From: DATFKA01 sp035268885
GTDB lineage: Bacteria > Bacteroidota > Bacteroidia > Chitinophagales > Saprospiraceae
Reading direction: 5' to 3'
Assembly: GCA_035268885.1 (NCBI GenBank)
Contig: DATFKA010000101.1
Coordinates: 1-64,000, forward strand
Length of the DNA: 64,000 nt
The translations under genes were made by a program, and so were the position numbers. The notes under the pieces are model-generated. The model was not told where the DNA came from. It worked only from the letters and a program-made list of their open reading frames with translations, and ran no database searches. Below are positions 1-9,040 of the stretch, one piece after another. Each line of letters opens with the position of its first letter. Position 1 is the stretch's first letter.

Positions 1-2
1 AA

Positions 3-116
3 GTAATAATCTGCGTCTTTTTGGGGCGATTTCTTCGTTGCAAAAAGCCTTGGATAGCTAGGCTATCCGCGATTTTTGCGCCTCGAACTAGCCCAAAAAA
101 GCCAGCACCTTATTAC
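3..116. repeat. Nested imperfect palindrome
   Basis: Several nested inverted arms are visible: GTAATA (3-8) with TATTAC (111-116), TTTTTGGGGC (18-27) with GCCCAAAAAA (91-100), GCAAAAA (40-46) with TTTTTGC (73-79), and GGATAGC (52-58) with GCTATCC (62-68) around a 3-base loop. The element lies just beyond the stop of the dipeptidase-like gene (minus strand, stop at 139). There is no T-tract, so it looks more like a REP/MITE-like dispersed palindrome than a plain terminator. Only one copy is seen here, so its repeat status in the genome is inferred. Confidence 0.55.
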
Positions 117-138
117 AGACTCAATATGGGCAACCTAC

Positions 139-1257
139 TTACTTGAGGGTTTCCCGAAAATACCGAAGCCAGTTACCACCCAGAATTTTTTCGATCTCCC
201 CCGTTCGGTATCCCCTCTTATCTAAAACCCTGGCTACGTTTCGGTACCGGTCCGGACTATCTAATTCTGGTATCCAGGGTGGCCATTTCACCTGGTAAGA
301 AGGTTTAAATCTGGTCAGGCGTGGTACGTACCAATTTTCACGGGTAGCGCCATTGGCCTCCAAACCCTGAATCGCAAAATCAGCAGCCAGGCCTACGTGG
401 TCAATTCCGGCTATGTTGACGGCGTGGTCAATATGATCGACGTAGGTTTCCAGTGTAGTTTCTCCGCCGGGGTCAGGCCCGATCATATATCCCAGACAAA
501 TAATCCCCATCACACCGCCTTTCTCCGCCATGGCTTTAATTTGTTCATCCGTCTTCGCCCGGGGATGGTTGGGGTAAAGCGCCTCACACATCGAGTGGTT
601 AATGGTAGCGCCAGCTTTACTAAATTTGATACCATCAAAGGTAGTTTGCCTTCCACAATGGGACAGATCTACAATGATCCCCAGCTCGTTCATCCGCTCC
701 ACTATCTCCACTCCAAAATCGGATAAACCGGCATTGGTGCGTTCGGTGCATCCGTCTCCTAATAAGTTGCGCTCATTGTAAGTCAGCTGTATCCAGCGGG
801 TACCAGCTTGGTAGAGCAAATCGAGGTTATCGATTGATTTCTCTATCATGGTAGCATTTTGAAAGCCGTACATCACGGCCACCTTGTTCTCCTTTTTGGC
901 CCGTACAAAATCCTCCGCTGTTTTAGCCTGTATCAATTTATCGGAGTTTTCCCGAATGCGCCTCGTCCATTCGGCCATGGAAGTCAAGGCTGATTTCAGA
1001 TCTCTTGAATTTAAGGAAGCATTAAAGCCAGTGTAACCAGACTTCGCCAGAGCGGCAAAGGAATCTTCATCCCACCCGCGCGGAATGAGCAAACCATCAA
1101 TGACAATGGCCTGGTCGTAAAGCTTATCGTTGGTACTGTCCAAAAAAGCCATTTCGAGTCTATTCCCGGAGTGGGAAGACCAATGTTTAAAAAACTGACT
1201 GGGCATCAGTGCCCCCAGGGATAACAACTGGATTAATTTTCTACGTTTTAGGCTCAT
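139..1257 (-). CDS. Membrane dipeptidase (peptidase M19)-like protein
   Basis: A 372-residue protein of the renal dipeptidase (M19) family, a zinc TIM-barrel amidohydrolase. The N terminus carries KRRKLIQLLSLGAL, a twin-arginine-like signal, which suggests export. Family motifs that remain are DLSHCG and INHS (the two later metal histidines), NHPRAKTDEQI and the AADF segment. However, the normal first metal motif DGHxD reads DGLLI, and the usual EGG segment reads GFQN, so the first metal ligands and the bridging glutamate appear to be lost. It may therefore have altered or no peptidase activity. It lies 37 bases downstream of a sulfatase on the same strand and is probably cotranscribed with it. 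The family call is confident; the activity is not. Confidence 0.85.
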   Translation of the reverse strand: MSLKRRKLIQLLSLGALMPSQFFKHWSSHSGNRLEMAFLDSTNDKLYDQAIVIDGLLIPRGWDEDSFAALAKSGYTGFNASLNSRDLKSALTSMAEWTRRIRENSDKLIQAKTAEDFVRAKKENKVAVMYGFQNATMIEKSIDNLDLLYQAGTRWIQLTYNERNLLGDGCTERTNAGLSDFGVEIVERMNELGIIVDLSHCGRQTTFDGIKFSKAGATINHSMCEALYPNHPRAKTDEQIKAMAEKGGVMGIICLGYMIGPDPGGETTLETYVDHIDHAVNIAGIDHVGLAADFAIQGLEANGATRENWYVPRLTRFKPSYQVKWPPWIPELDSPDRYRNVARVLDKRGYRTGEIEKILGGNWLRYFRETLK

Positions 1258-1294
1258 CGGATACTTAAGTTTGCCATAAGTTAGGCATATTTTT

Positions 1295-3058
1295 TTAATC
1301 CAACCGCTTCAACTGTAGTAGTCGAAAATCGATAGCTTGTTGTCCGGGTATATCCAGGGCTTTCAAACTTAGCGTCGTCATACCTTGATGGAGTCGAATC
1401 GTACCCATTGATAGGGCTTTAAAATCTTTGACATAGGACTCCTGGCGTAATACCCGATCGTGTTCCATACCCCGTAGTGGCGGGTCGTAGCCTTCCTCAA
1501 TGGGAATAGAGACGGATTCTGTACCGGCCGTAAAAGCCATCACCACACCGGCATCCTCTTCCCGGCAGGTATAGTACAAAATGGCTTCAAAATTACCATC
1601 CGCCAAAACCTCTACCTCCCAGGAGATACTGTCCGAGGAGCTCGTCCAGTGGGTATAGAAGGAACAATTCGGCCAGCGGTTAGAACGCTGTATGGTACCC
1701 CGGGCGATTCCGTCGCGGGCGGGTAACTGGGTATAAACAAAATCGGGATGACCTACGGGAAAAGGCCGGGTATCTTCCGTCGGCAACTCCGTCAGGACGG
1801 TCTCCTCCCATTCGGTTTTAGCATTTTTAAGGCGATTTGCTATGGCTGGAAAGTTGGCCTCTACATTAACGGTCTGCCCTGGGTCCTGGTACATATCAAA
1901 GAGTTGATTCTGGTGATCCAAACGGAACCGTTGGGAACGGACGCTGGTGCGATTTCCCCAATGATTAAAGATTAGGCGGTCTGGCCAATCGACCTCTTCA
2001 TTCATAATCAGTGGCTTAAGACTGGTACCATCCAGAGGTTTCTCCCCCTGATGGGCTACACCGGCGAATTCCAGCAAGGTGGGGAAAAGATCACCTACCC
2101 AGGTAATTACTGAAATCGTCCTACTCTTCTTTACCTTTTCTGGCCAGTTCAGGATTAGCGGAGAACGCACCCCGCCTTCGTCGGTGCTTCCCTTGCGCCC
2201 CTCCATACCGCCGTTCCAACGCCAGCCATTGGGTCCATTATCGGAAAAGTAAAGCAGCAATGTGTTTTCAGCAAGATCTAGTTCCGCCAACTTTGCGGTA
2301 ATTCTCCCGACGTTCCAATCGATATTTTCCGCCATGGCCAGGGCAGCGCGGGTATGATGGGGCTCCTCCCGCTCCTGATAGCGATGTGCAGGTATTTCCA
2401 GATTAGCAAATTTAGCCCACCACAGGTCAGGCACCTGCATTGGACTGTGGGGTGTATTTAAGGGTAGGTAAACCAGAAAGGGCTCCTCCCGATGGGTCTG
2501 GATAAAACCCATAGCCCGCTCCGTGAGAACATCGGTCAGGTAGCCTTCTGACTCTATAATCTGACCATTGTGTTCCAGGGTAGCGTCGAAATAACTCCCC
2601 CAGTGTCCGGAGCAATAGCCGTAAAAATCTTCAAATCCACGAGCATTGGGATGGTAAGGCGCTTGCATCCCATTGTGCCATTTACCAAAAGCCCCCGTGC
2701 GATAACCAGCATCCCGCAACAATTCTGCGAAGGTCGTCTCATCAAGATCTAATCTTTCTCCGCCGGCGGAAGTACTATATACGCCACCCCGAACCGCGTA
2801 GCGCCCCGTAAGTAGTGCGGCACGGGTAGGGGAACAAACCGGATGGACATAGAAACGATCAAAAGTAAGTCCAGCCTGCGCCAGACGATCAATGTTTGGG
2901 GTTTCCACTACAGGGTTGCCGTTCATACTTAAGTCTCCCCAGCCCTGGTCATCAGCCAGGATGATCACGATGTTAGGAGGGCGATCAGCTACCTTTTCCT
3001 GGCTGGAGCAAGCAATAAGTAAGAAGAAAAGAGAAAGTACCAGGCTAGCAGATTTCAT
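1295..3058 (-). CDS. Lipoprotein sulfatase (arylsulfatase family)
   Basis: A 587-residue sulfatase. It begins with a lipoprotein signal (LLIAC, lipidated Cys about residue 17), then NIVIILADDQGWGD with the metal-binding Asp pair. The activation motif C-x-P-x-R is CSPTR starting at Cys75, followed by AALLTGR, so the enzyme would need its cysteine converted to formylglycine. The C-terminal ~130 residues form an extra beta-rich domain of the sort seen in Bacteroidota sulfatases. Sulfate-ester substrate is unknown; marine polysaccharide sulfates are a reasonable inference. It is first in a two-gene unit with the M19-like gene. No functional formylglycine-generating enzyme is seen in the window. 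Confidence 0.93.
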   Translation of the reverse strand: MKSASLVLSLFFLLIACSSQEKVADRPPNIVIILADDQGWGDLSMNGNPVVETPNIDRLAQAGLTFDRFYVHPVCSPTRAALLTGRYAVRGGVYSTSAGGERLDLDETTFAELLRDAGYRTGAFGKWHNGMQAPYHPNARGFEDFYGYCSGHWGSYFDATLEHNGQIIESEGYLTDVLTERAMGFIQTHREEPFLVYLPLNTPHSPMQVPDLWWAKFANLEIPAHRYQEREEPHHTRAALAMAENIDWNVGRITAKLAELDLAENTLLLYFSDNGPNGWRWNGGMEGRKGSTDEGGVRSPLILNWPEKVKKSRTISVITWVGDLFPTLLEFAGVAHQGEKPLDGTSLKPLIMNEEVDWPDRLIFNHWGNRTSVRSQRFRLDHQNQLFDMYQDPGQTVNVEANFPAIANRLKNAKTEWEETVLTELPTEDTRPFPVGHPDFVYTQLPARDGIARGTIQRSNRWPNCSFYTHWTSSSDSISWEVEVLADGNFEAILYYTCREEDAGVVMAFTAGTESVSIPIEEGYDPPLRGMEHDRVLRQESYVKDFKALSMGTIRLHQGMTTLSLKALDIPGQQAIDFRLLQLKRLD

Positions 3059-3166
3059 GGATCTTAAATTTTGTTCATATCAATCAAGGCCTCCATCAGA
3101 GGAGTAAAGTAAGCAAAGATCACCTTTGGACGATCCATTTTTTCAACCTAAGTTAAGATATTTCAT

Positions 3167-4234
3167 CTAAACTACCTGCTCCACCTTATGATAATCCTCC
3201 TCCATAATTAGCCCCATTTGTAGCGCATGTCGGGCCGCCTCCGCTGTATCCTCTACCAGCAACATATCTACTCCTTCTTTCTGTACTTTTTTAGCCAGTT
3301 CATTAAGGTGTTCTATTCTCGGGCCAGCAGCACTGACATTACGGATGTAGATGACCTTTATTCTTTTGGGATACTCCTCTACGATGCGAGAATAAAGTAA
3401 AGCATCCCTTTGGCCGCTATCGCCGATTAGAACGAAATTTGTATCGGGGTAAACCTCTAATAGATGCCTTATTTTATCCGCTTTATGAGTATGGCTGCCG
3501 CCACCGGATTTCAGGATTTCCCAGAGGTTATTCTTATATTTTTGTAACAAAAACACCCCCTTGGGGATGCCCTGGCTTTCGCAAAAATCCACTAGGAAAT
3601 CGTATAGATTGTATTCGCTACTACTTACGTAAAAAAGGGGATTACAACATTTTCTGTCCGGTCCGTTTCTCAAAGCCTCATAAAAAGCGGCTACTCCGGT
3701 AAAGGGCAAACGGGTTTTGGCGTTTTTAAATAGGATTAAATTCAGTTTTTGCAGTGCTTTGCTTGCCTTGGATACAATGATGGTATCGTCTACATCTGAA
3801 ACGATGCCAAATTCCTGATTAGCTTCCGGAAAGTATATCTCCCCTTCTGCTGGTGGAACGGTGTTTTTACCAACCTTATTTTCCCTCAAATGGTAGCTGA
3901 CGGGGGTCCAGCCCTTGACGGTTACTTGCCCTTCTAACTCGAGGGTAGCCTCAAAGTACCCCTCCTGATCAGTCTTGAGAGTGAAATGCTGTTCCAGGCA
4001 TTCGACGACCACTTCTCGCCCGGGGAGGGCTTTACTCATGTAGCGACTGAGCATAGCCAACATATTTTTACGCTTCTTATCCGCTTTGTTTGTTTCGTAC
4101 AATACCTTATCGTCCAGTACATGGCCTTTGATATAAATGGTATTACCTTTCCCATACCCACGGTAAGGCATGATCACCGGACAGCCTTCCAGCCCAAATA
4201 GTTTTCTAATCTGATTAAAAAGAACATTAGCCAA
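3167..4234 (-). CDS. App1-type phosphatidate phosphatase (DUF2183)
   Basis: A 355-residue protein with the App1/DUF2183 catalytic domain, a HAD-like phosphatase that converts phosphatidic acid to diacylglycerol in characterised members. The DxDxT nucleophile motif is visible at about residues 147-151 (DVDDT), followed later by FYVSSS (about 203) and an IGDSGQRD segment, which together form the HAD active site. The N-terminal ~130 residues resemble a beta-sandwich domain found in front of App1 domains. There is no signal peptide, so it is probably cytosolic. It is divergent from a lipid kinase gene with only 21 bases between the two starts, suggesting joint control. Exact substrate not provable from sequence. 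Confidence 0.85.
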   Translation of the reverse strand: MANVLFNQIRKLFGLEGCPVIMPYRGYGKGNTIYIKGHVLDDKVLYETNKADKKRKNMLAMLSRYMSKALPGREVVVECLEQHFTLKTDQEGYFEATLELEGQVTVKGWTPVSYHLRENKVGKNTVPPAEGEIYFPEANQEFGIVSDVDDTIIVSKASKALQKLNLILFKNAKTRLPFTGVAAFYEALRNGPDRKCCNPLFYVSSSEYNLYDFLVDFCESQGIPKGVFLLQKYKNNLWEILKSGGGSHTHKADKIRHLLEVYPDTNFVLIGDSGQRDALLYSRIVEEYPKRIKVIYIRNVSAAGPRIEHLNELAKKVQKEGVDMLLVEDTAEAARHALQMGLIMEEDYHKVEQVV

Positions 4235-4255
4235 AATCTCTCTGTTTTATAGTTA

Positions 4256-5170
4256 ATGGATAATACGCAAACATCGAAACGCAAACTCTTATTTGTCATA
4301 AATCCCGTAGCTGGCGATAGAGACAAAGGCCCAGCTGAATCCGCAATTGAGGAGTATTGCGCAGACCGATCATGGGACTACCGCCTAATGAGAACCACCG
4401 GTGAAAAGGATGAAGAACGAATAAAAACATCTATAAGAGACTTTGTACCCGATACGATTGTAGCCGGTGGTGGTGACGGTACCGTCAATTTGATCGCCTC
4501 GATGCTGAGGGGACAAAACCAAAAACTAGGTATTCTCCCGCTGGGCTCCGCTAATGGCTTAGCTACGGAGTTTGGTATCTCTTCTAACGTGCGGGAAGCC
4601 CTGGATGTTCTCCATAAGGGAAAGCTAATCACCATGGATGCCCTGCTGCTGAATGATCGGTATCACAGCTTTCACTTAGCCGACATTGGATACAACGCCA
4701 AAATGATTCAGCAACTGGAAGAAAGTAAAAAGTGGGGCCAGTGGTCTTATGTGCTAGAGTTTTTCCGGAATATGAAGGAGCGGCCAGTAAGCAACGTTCA
4801 CATCAAATTACCCCATCGGGAGCTAAAAAGAGAAGTAGTGATGATCACCTTTGCGAATGCCCGCCGCTACGGTACCGGCGCGGTGATCAACCCCAGGGGG
4901 AAGATCAACGATGGTAAATTTGAAGTCTGTGTGTTCAGGCCCTGGCCGCGCTGGTACTTGTTCAAGTTGGGTTTTCTTTTCTTTATCGGCCAACTCGATG
5001 AATCAGATTACGTGGATATCTATTCTACCGAATCGGTAGTCATTAAAACGGAGGGCCAAATCCCCTTTCAATCGGATGGAGAAGTATTGGGCGAGATCCA
5101 ATCGTTGAAAGTCGAAATTGAACAGGAGGCCGTACCCGTTTGGGTAGATCAGGAGTATTCGTGTAGCTGA
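4256..5170 (+). CDS. Diacylglycerol kinase family lipid kinase (YegS/BmrU-like)
   Basis: A 304-residue soluble lipid kinase with the DAGK catalytic domain. The nucleotide-binding signature GGGDGT is at about residues 71-76, followed by LGILPLGSANGLA, where the family usually has GTxNDxA. The C-terminal beta-sandwich half includes the SDGE motif. Members phosphorylate diacylglycerol or related lipids to phosphatidate using ATP. The ATG follows a short AT-rich gap from the App1-like phosphatase, which would catalyse the reverse step. The true lipid acceptor is not known. Confidence 0.92.
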   Translation: MDNTQTSKRKLLFVINPVAGDRDKGPAESAIEEYCADRSWDYRLMRTTGEKDEERIKTSIRDFVPDTIVAGGGDGTVNLIASMLRGQNQKLGILPLGSANGLATEFGISSNVREALDVLHKGKLITMDALLLNDRYHSFHLADIGYNAKMIQQLEESKKWGQWSYVLEFFRNMKERPVSNVHIKLPHRELKREVVMITFANARRYGTGAVINPRGKINDGKFEVCVFRPWPRWYLFKLGFLFFIGQLDESDYVDIYSTESVVIKTEGQIPFQSDGEVLGEIQSLKVEIEQEAVPVWVDQEYSCS

Positions 5171-5188
5171 AAGGATCATTACTTGGTA

Positions 5189-5308
5189 TCATCGATAATC
5201 CAAGGCCAAGGGCAAATCCTTTGTATAATTATCCTCCTTATCCTGCTCAGGAATACAGCTGATACTATAAAATAACAGATAGAGCAAAAAGACAAGAATT
5301 CTTTTCAT
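5189..5308 (-). CDS. Small lipoprotein-like peptide, 39 residues
   Basis: A short minus-strand ORF beginning MKRILVFLL, with a hydrophobic segment to about residue 16 and a lipobox-like SISC ending at Cys18, then a 21-residue charged tail that ends in DYR. It starts 12 bases after the stop of the HlyD-family gene, so it is in the same operon as a C39-peptidase exporter. It has no double-glycine leader, so it is not an obvious substrate of the C39 domain. It could be a small lipoprotein partner of the exporter, or a spurious ORF. No family recognised. Confidence 0.5.
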   Translation of the reverse strand: MKRILVFLLYLLFYSISCIPEQDKEDNYTKDLPLALDYR

Positions 5309-5320
5309 TTCAAATTCAAC

Positions 5321-6595
5321 TTAGGAGAAAAAGCCCCGAATGGAATCAAAAATACGCAGCAGTAAGGTGCGCTTTTCGGTAATAATGCGGGCATCACCGA
5401 CCAGTACTTCGTTGGCTTCGATCGTTTGGCCGCGGGTGGTTTCAAAGCTGGTCAGCAGGATTTCGACCAAAATCTGATCATCTGAATTAGGTACGGTGGC
5501 TTTGTAAGTTACTCTTCCCGTCAAAGCACCATAGACCTTGAACGGAAACTTATCCAGCCGAATGATCACCTCCTGGGTGGGTTTTACAAAACCACTTTCC
5601 TTAAGAGGTACTTTCATCTTGCCCTTCATGAACTGGCTTTGGGCCGGGATAACGACCATCAGGGCTTCGTCTTTCCGCATAAACTGCTGTTTACTCAGCA
5701 ACTCGTTAAACTCTACCTTTCCCTCTACGGGGGAATAGACGATATTATTTTCTACCCACTGATCCACGCGAACCTTTAGCTGGATAAAACTGGAAATTAA
5801 TTCATCCGCGCTGTTCAACCGGGTATTGTTTCCATCCATTTTGGTCACGCTGATTCGACTACGCAGCGCTTGCACATCGTATTTTTTACGAGATATATTC
5901 TCTTCGGTTTCCTGTAACTCCACCCGCAGACTACGAATCTCGGTGCTTACCACATTCACTTCTGCCTGGGAGGCTTCTCGCTCCTGCACTTTTCGTTTGA
6001 GTTCGTTTTCCCTTTTCAAGGCATCGTTTATCTGACGGATAATAATTTCTTTCCGATTGGTAAGGAACTGAATACTTTTCTGCAGAGCCCGAATTTGGGC
6101 AGAATAGGAATTTACGGAACGTTTAACTTCCGACTGTTCATTTTCCCTACTGTACTTATTCTTCTTCTCCAGAAAATTGAGATAATCCTCTTCTATCTCT
6201 CCCAGGTCAAGCTTCATATTGGGCGAGAAGTTAACAATAATGGAGTCGTTTTCATTAGGGATTTCGGACATCAAATCCTGTAGGTAAGTAATGTGGTAAA
6301 AATCACCCGCATCCTCAAAGACAATCAGTAATTGCCCTTTTTCGACGTATTCGTTGTTTTGTACGAGAATATCAGCAACCCGCCCGGACTTCGGAGCCAC
6401 CAGGGTCCGGGGAGGTTCCGAAAAGGTGATGATGATTCTGTTTTCTACAATATCGGGATATTGATAATTGGCTGAAGCGGCAACAAACAGGGTTAAAAAC
6501 ACCAGAGCCAGGACGGTACCGTACCGAACAATCCAGCTGGGAGGGGTCCCCAGTACTTCCTGCACTTCCTCACTTCGCAAATTATTATTTTCCAT
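5321..6595 (-). CDS. HlyD family secretion adaptor
   Basis: A 424-residue periplasmic adaptor of a type I-like exporter. It has a cytosolic N terminus, one membrane segment at about residues 26-43, a biotinyl-lipoyl-like segment (SGRVADILVQNNEYVEKGQ), a long coiled coil at about 130-260 and a C-terminal beta-barrel region. It would bridge the inner-membrane ABC exporter to an outer-membrane channel. It starts 44 bases after the stop of the C39-peptidase ABC transporter gene on the same strand. No outer-membrane TolC-like gene is in the window. Confidence 0.9.
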   Translation of the reverse strand: MENNNLRSEEVQEVLGTPPSWIVRYGTVLALVFLTLFVAASANYQYPDIVENRIIITFSEPPRTLVAPKSGRVADILVQNNEYVEKGQLLIVFEDAGDFYHITYLQDLMSEIPNENDSIIVNFSPNMKLDLGEIEEDYLNFLEKKNKYSRENEQSEVKRSVNSYSAQIRALQKSIQFLTNRKEIIIRQINDALKRENELKRKVQEREASQAEVNVVSTEIRSLRVELQETEENISRKKYDVQALRSRISVTKMDGNNTRLNSADELISSFIQLKVRVDQWVENNIVYSPVEGKVEFNELLSKQQFMRKDEALMVVIPAQSQFMKGKMKVPLKESGFVKPTQEVIIRLDKFPFKVYGALTGRVTYKATVPNSDDQILVEILLTSFETTRGQTIEANEVLVGDARIITEKRTLLLRIFDSIRGFFS

Positions 6596-6639
6596 CTTCG
6601 ATACGATTTAAACGGACGAATTCACCTCCTTGCTCATTC

Positions 6640-8838
6640 TTAAGCGCCCAGTTCCAGTTGATTACGCACCAGTTGGAAGTAAGCGCCCCGGCGAAAAGTT
6701 AGATCATCGTGCTGTCCCTGCTCGGCTACTTCGCCGTTTTCTAGTACAATAATGTGGTCGGCGTCCCGTACTGTACTTAAGCGATGAGCAATGATGACAA
6801 CCGTTTTATCATAAAATACTTTCTCTTTCAGGTTCTCCATTACAACCATTTCGCCAAAGGCATCCAGCGCGGTGGTCGCTTCATCAAAAAACAAATAATC
6901 AGGGTTCTTGTAGATAGCACGCGCGATTAGCAGGCGTTGTTTTTGTCCCTGACTTAGCCCCAAACCACTCGCTCCGATTCGGGTATCATAGGCCAGGGGA
7001 AGGGCTTCTACGAAATTTCGAATATTAGCCAATTCCACGGCCTCCAACAAGCGATCCTTATCAATAATTTCTTCACCCAGGGCCACGTTTTTGGCAATGG
7101 AATCACTAAAAATGAAGCTATCCTGCATGACCACTCCACATTTTCCTCTCCAAACCTTGGGGCTAATATTGCCGAGGTTTACTTTACCCACGCGTATACT
7201 CCCTTCCGTAGGTTGATAAAACTGAAGCAATAGCTTCATTAAAGTAGACTTGCCGCTTCCACTCCTACCCACAATTGCCGTCACTTTCCCTTTGGGAATA
7301 TTTAGCCTCAGGTTTTTTAAGATCACCGGTGAGTGGGGCCCCGAATACTGAAAATAAACGTCGTCTAATTCGAGATTAGAGGCTTTGGGTAATAACGTTA
7401 TTTTTTCTCCCGGCTTTTCCTCATCCTCAATCTGGTGGATTTCATCTATTCTCTCCAGACTGATTTTTGCTTCCTGATAAGCCACTAAAAACTCAATTAA
7501 AGCTGTAATCTGGCTGTTGATCATCCCCAGGATATAAATGATCGCCACCAGGGTTCCAATTGTCATATTTGAATTCTTAACGGCAATCACCGCCAGAAAA
7601 ATGATCAGTACATTTTTGGTTTCATTAAAGAAACGGGCACCAATACGTTGGTATTGTTGCAAGCGCATGGTCGACAAGCTAGTACGAAATAGACGCGCCT
7701 GGATACGTTCCCAGGACCAACGCTTTGACTTTTCGGCATTATACAACTTGATGTCCTGCATGCCGTTGATCAGCTCAATCAGGCTATTTTGATTTTCAGC
7801 GGCTTCGTCAAAATGACGATAATCCACATCTTTTTTCTTACGCGCAAAGAAAAGTACCCAACCAATGTATAACAATGTACCACCCAAAAACACCCAGAAT
7901 ATAGGTGGAGACCACATAGCCAGAATAACACCAAAGACCAAATAATTAACCAAGTAAAAGAAAGCCGACAGACTCGTCGAACTCATAAAGCGCTGAATCC
8001 GCTCGTGATCATTTATCCGCTGCAGAAGATCACCGGATTGGCGTTTATTAAAGTAGCTGATGGGCAGCTTGGTTAGTTTAAAAAGATAATCCGACACCAG
8101 GGTAATATTAACCCGAACACTCAGGTGTAACAGAATCCAGGAGCGAAAATAATCGACGGCGATCTGAGTGCTAAAAAGTAGTAACTGACAGACTAAAACT
8201 AACTGAATAAAAGGCACATCCAGGTTACCAATACCAATATCTACCACCGACTGAATCAGAAAGGGCAGAATGAACATGATAATAATACCCAACAATAAGC
8301 CCAGGCCTAACTGAACCAGCAGACCTTTATACTGCCCAAAATAAGACAGCACGTATCTAAACCCGGACTTATCCACTTTATCCCCTTCCTGCTGATAGAA
8401 CTCAGGGGTGACTTGCAAGAGTAATAAAATCCCCTGAGCTTCTCCATCGCGGGTCGTGCTACTTGCCCAGTGCTGTAGGAATTCTGCTTTTGGTAATTTA
8501 AATTTTCCCTCCTGAGGGTCGGCAATCCAGACGTAGTTCTTAGTGGCCCGGTAAATAACCACAAAATGCTCCTCATCGTTCCAATGTGCAATACAAGGCA
8601 GTGGGATAACAGATACTAACTGATCAAAAGTAGTTTGGACAGCAAGTGTCTGTAAACCAATCTCTTCGGCGGCATCACTAATTCCCAGTAAAGACACACC
8701 CTCCCTACCCTGGTAGGTAATACCACGCAGGCGCTCCATGGAGTAGTATCTGCCATAATGCTTCGCAATCATTTTCAGGCAGGCTGCCCCACACTCCATC
8801 GCGTCGAGTTGCTGATAGAAAGGGAATGTCCTAAACAT
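6640..8838 (-). CDS. Peptidase (C39)-containing ABC exporter
   Basis: A 732-residue bacteriocin/peptide-type exporter. The N-terminal C39 peptidase has Cys16 (in DAMECGAAC), His91 (DEEHFVV) and Asp107 (IADPQ), so the catalytic triad is intact and should cut double-glycine leaders. A six-helix transmembrane domain follows (about 165-450), then an ATPase domain with Walker A GRSGSGKST, signature LSQGQKQR and Walker B YLFFDEAT. It forms an operon with a HlyD adaptor and a 39-residue lipoprotein-like ORF. No GG-leader precursor peptide was found nearby, so the cargo is unknown and may be encoded elsewhere. Confidence 0.95.
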   Translation of the reverse strand: MFRTFPFYQQLDAMECGAACLKMIAKHYGRYYSMERLRGITYQGREGVSLLGISDAAEEIGLQTLAVQTTFDQLVSVIPLPCIAHWNDEEHFVVIYRATKNYVWIADPQEGKFKLPKAEFLQHWASSTTRDGEAQGILLLLQVTPEFYQQEGDKVDKSGFRYVLSYFGQYKGLLVQLGLGLLLGIIIMFILPFLIQSVVDIGIGNLDVPFIQLVLVCQLLLFSTQIAVDYFRSWILLHLSVRVNITLVSDYLFKLTKLPISYFNKRQSGDLLQRINDHERIQRFMSSTSLSAFFYLVNYLVFGVILAMWSPPIFWVFLGGTLLYIGWVLFFARKKKDVDYRHFDEAAENQNSLIELINGMQDIKLYNAEKSKRWSWERIQARLFRTSLSTMRLQQYQRIGARFFNETKNVLIIFLAVIAVKNSNMTIGTLVAIIYILGMINSQITALIEFLVAYQEAKISLERIDEIHQIEDEEKPGEKITLLPKASNLELDDVYFQYSGPHSPVILKNLRLNIPKGKVTAIVGRSGSGKSTLMKLLLQFYQPTEGSIRVGKVNLGNISPKVWRGKCGVVMQDSFIFSDSIAKNVALGEEIIDKDRLLEAVELANIRNFVEALPLAYDTRIGASGLGLSQGQKQRLLIARAIYKNPDYLFFDEATTALDAFGEMVVMENLKEKVFYDKTVVIIAHRLSTVRDADHIIVLENGEVAEQGQHDDLTFRRGAYFQLVRNQLELGA

Positions 8839-8947
8839 TTTCAGTATCAGTGTTTTACAGGGGCTCCGAAGATTTTTCGTACTCCCTCTTTAAAGGGTAA
8901 ATTAAATATAATTTCTTACAATATAATGTTTTTATAGCACATAGCGC

Positions 8948-8955
8948 CAAAACTA
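8948..8955 (-). promoter_or_regulatory. Possible -7 element for the ABC exporter operon
   Basis: TAGTTTTG on the minus strand matches the Bacteroidota -7 consensus TAnnTTTG, about 110 bases before the exporter start. No clear -33 TTTG is seen at the right distance, so this is weak. Confidence 0.25.
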
Positions 8956-9040
8956 TCAATATAAAGGAATTTCATAAGCTTCTCAACGGCCTGTTTAGCG
9001 GATATATTGTATTTTGGCGAAGACCAAGCCACGCCGGTGT

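Noticed and set aside
8839..9040. Short ORF as double-glycine leader peptide for the C39 exporter
   Set aside because: Only a 19-codon ORF on the minus strand is present and it has no GG cleavage site.
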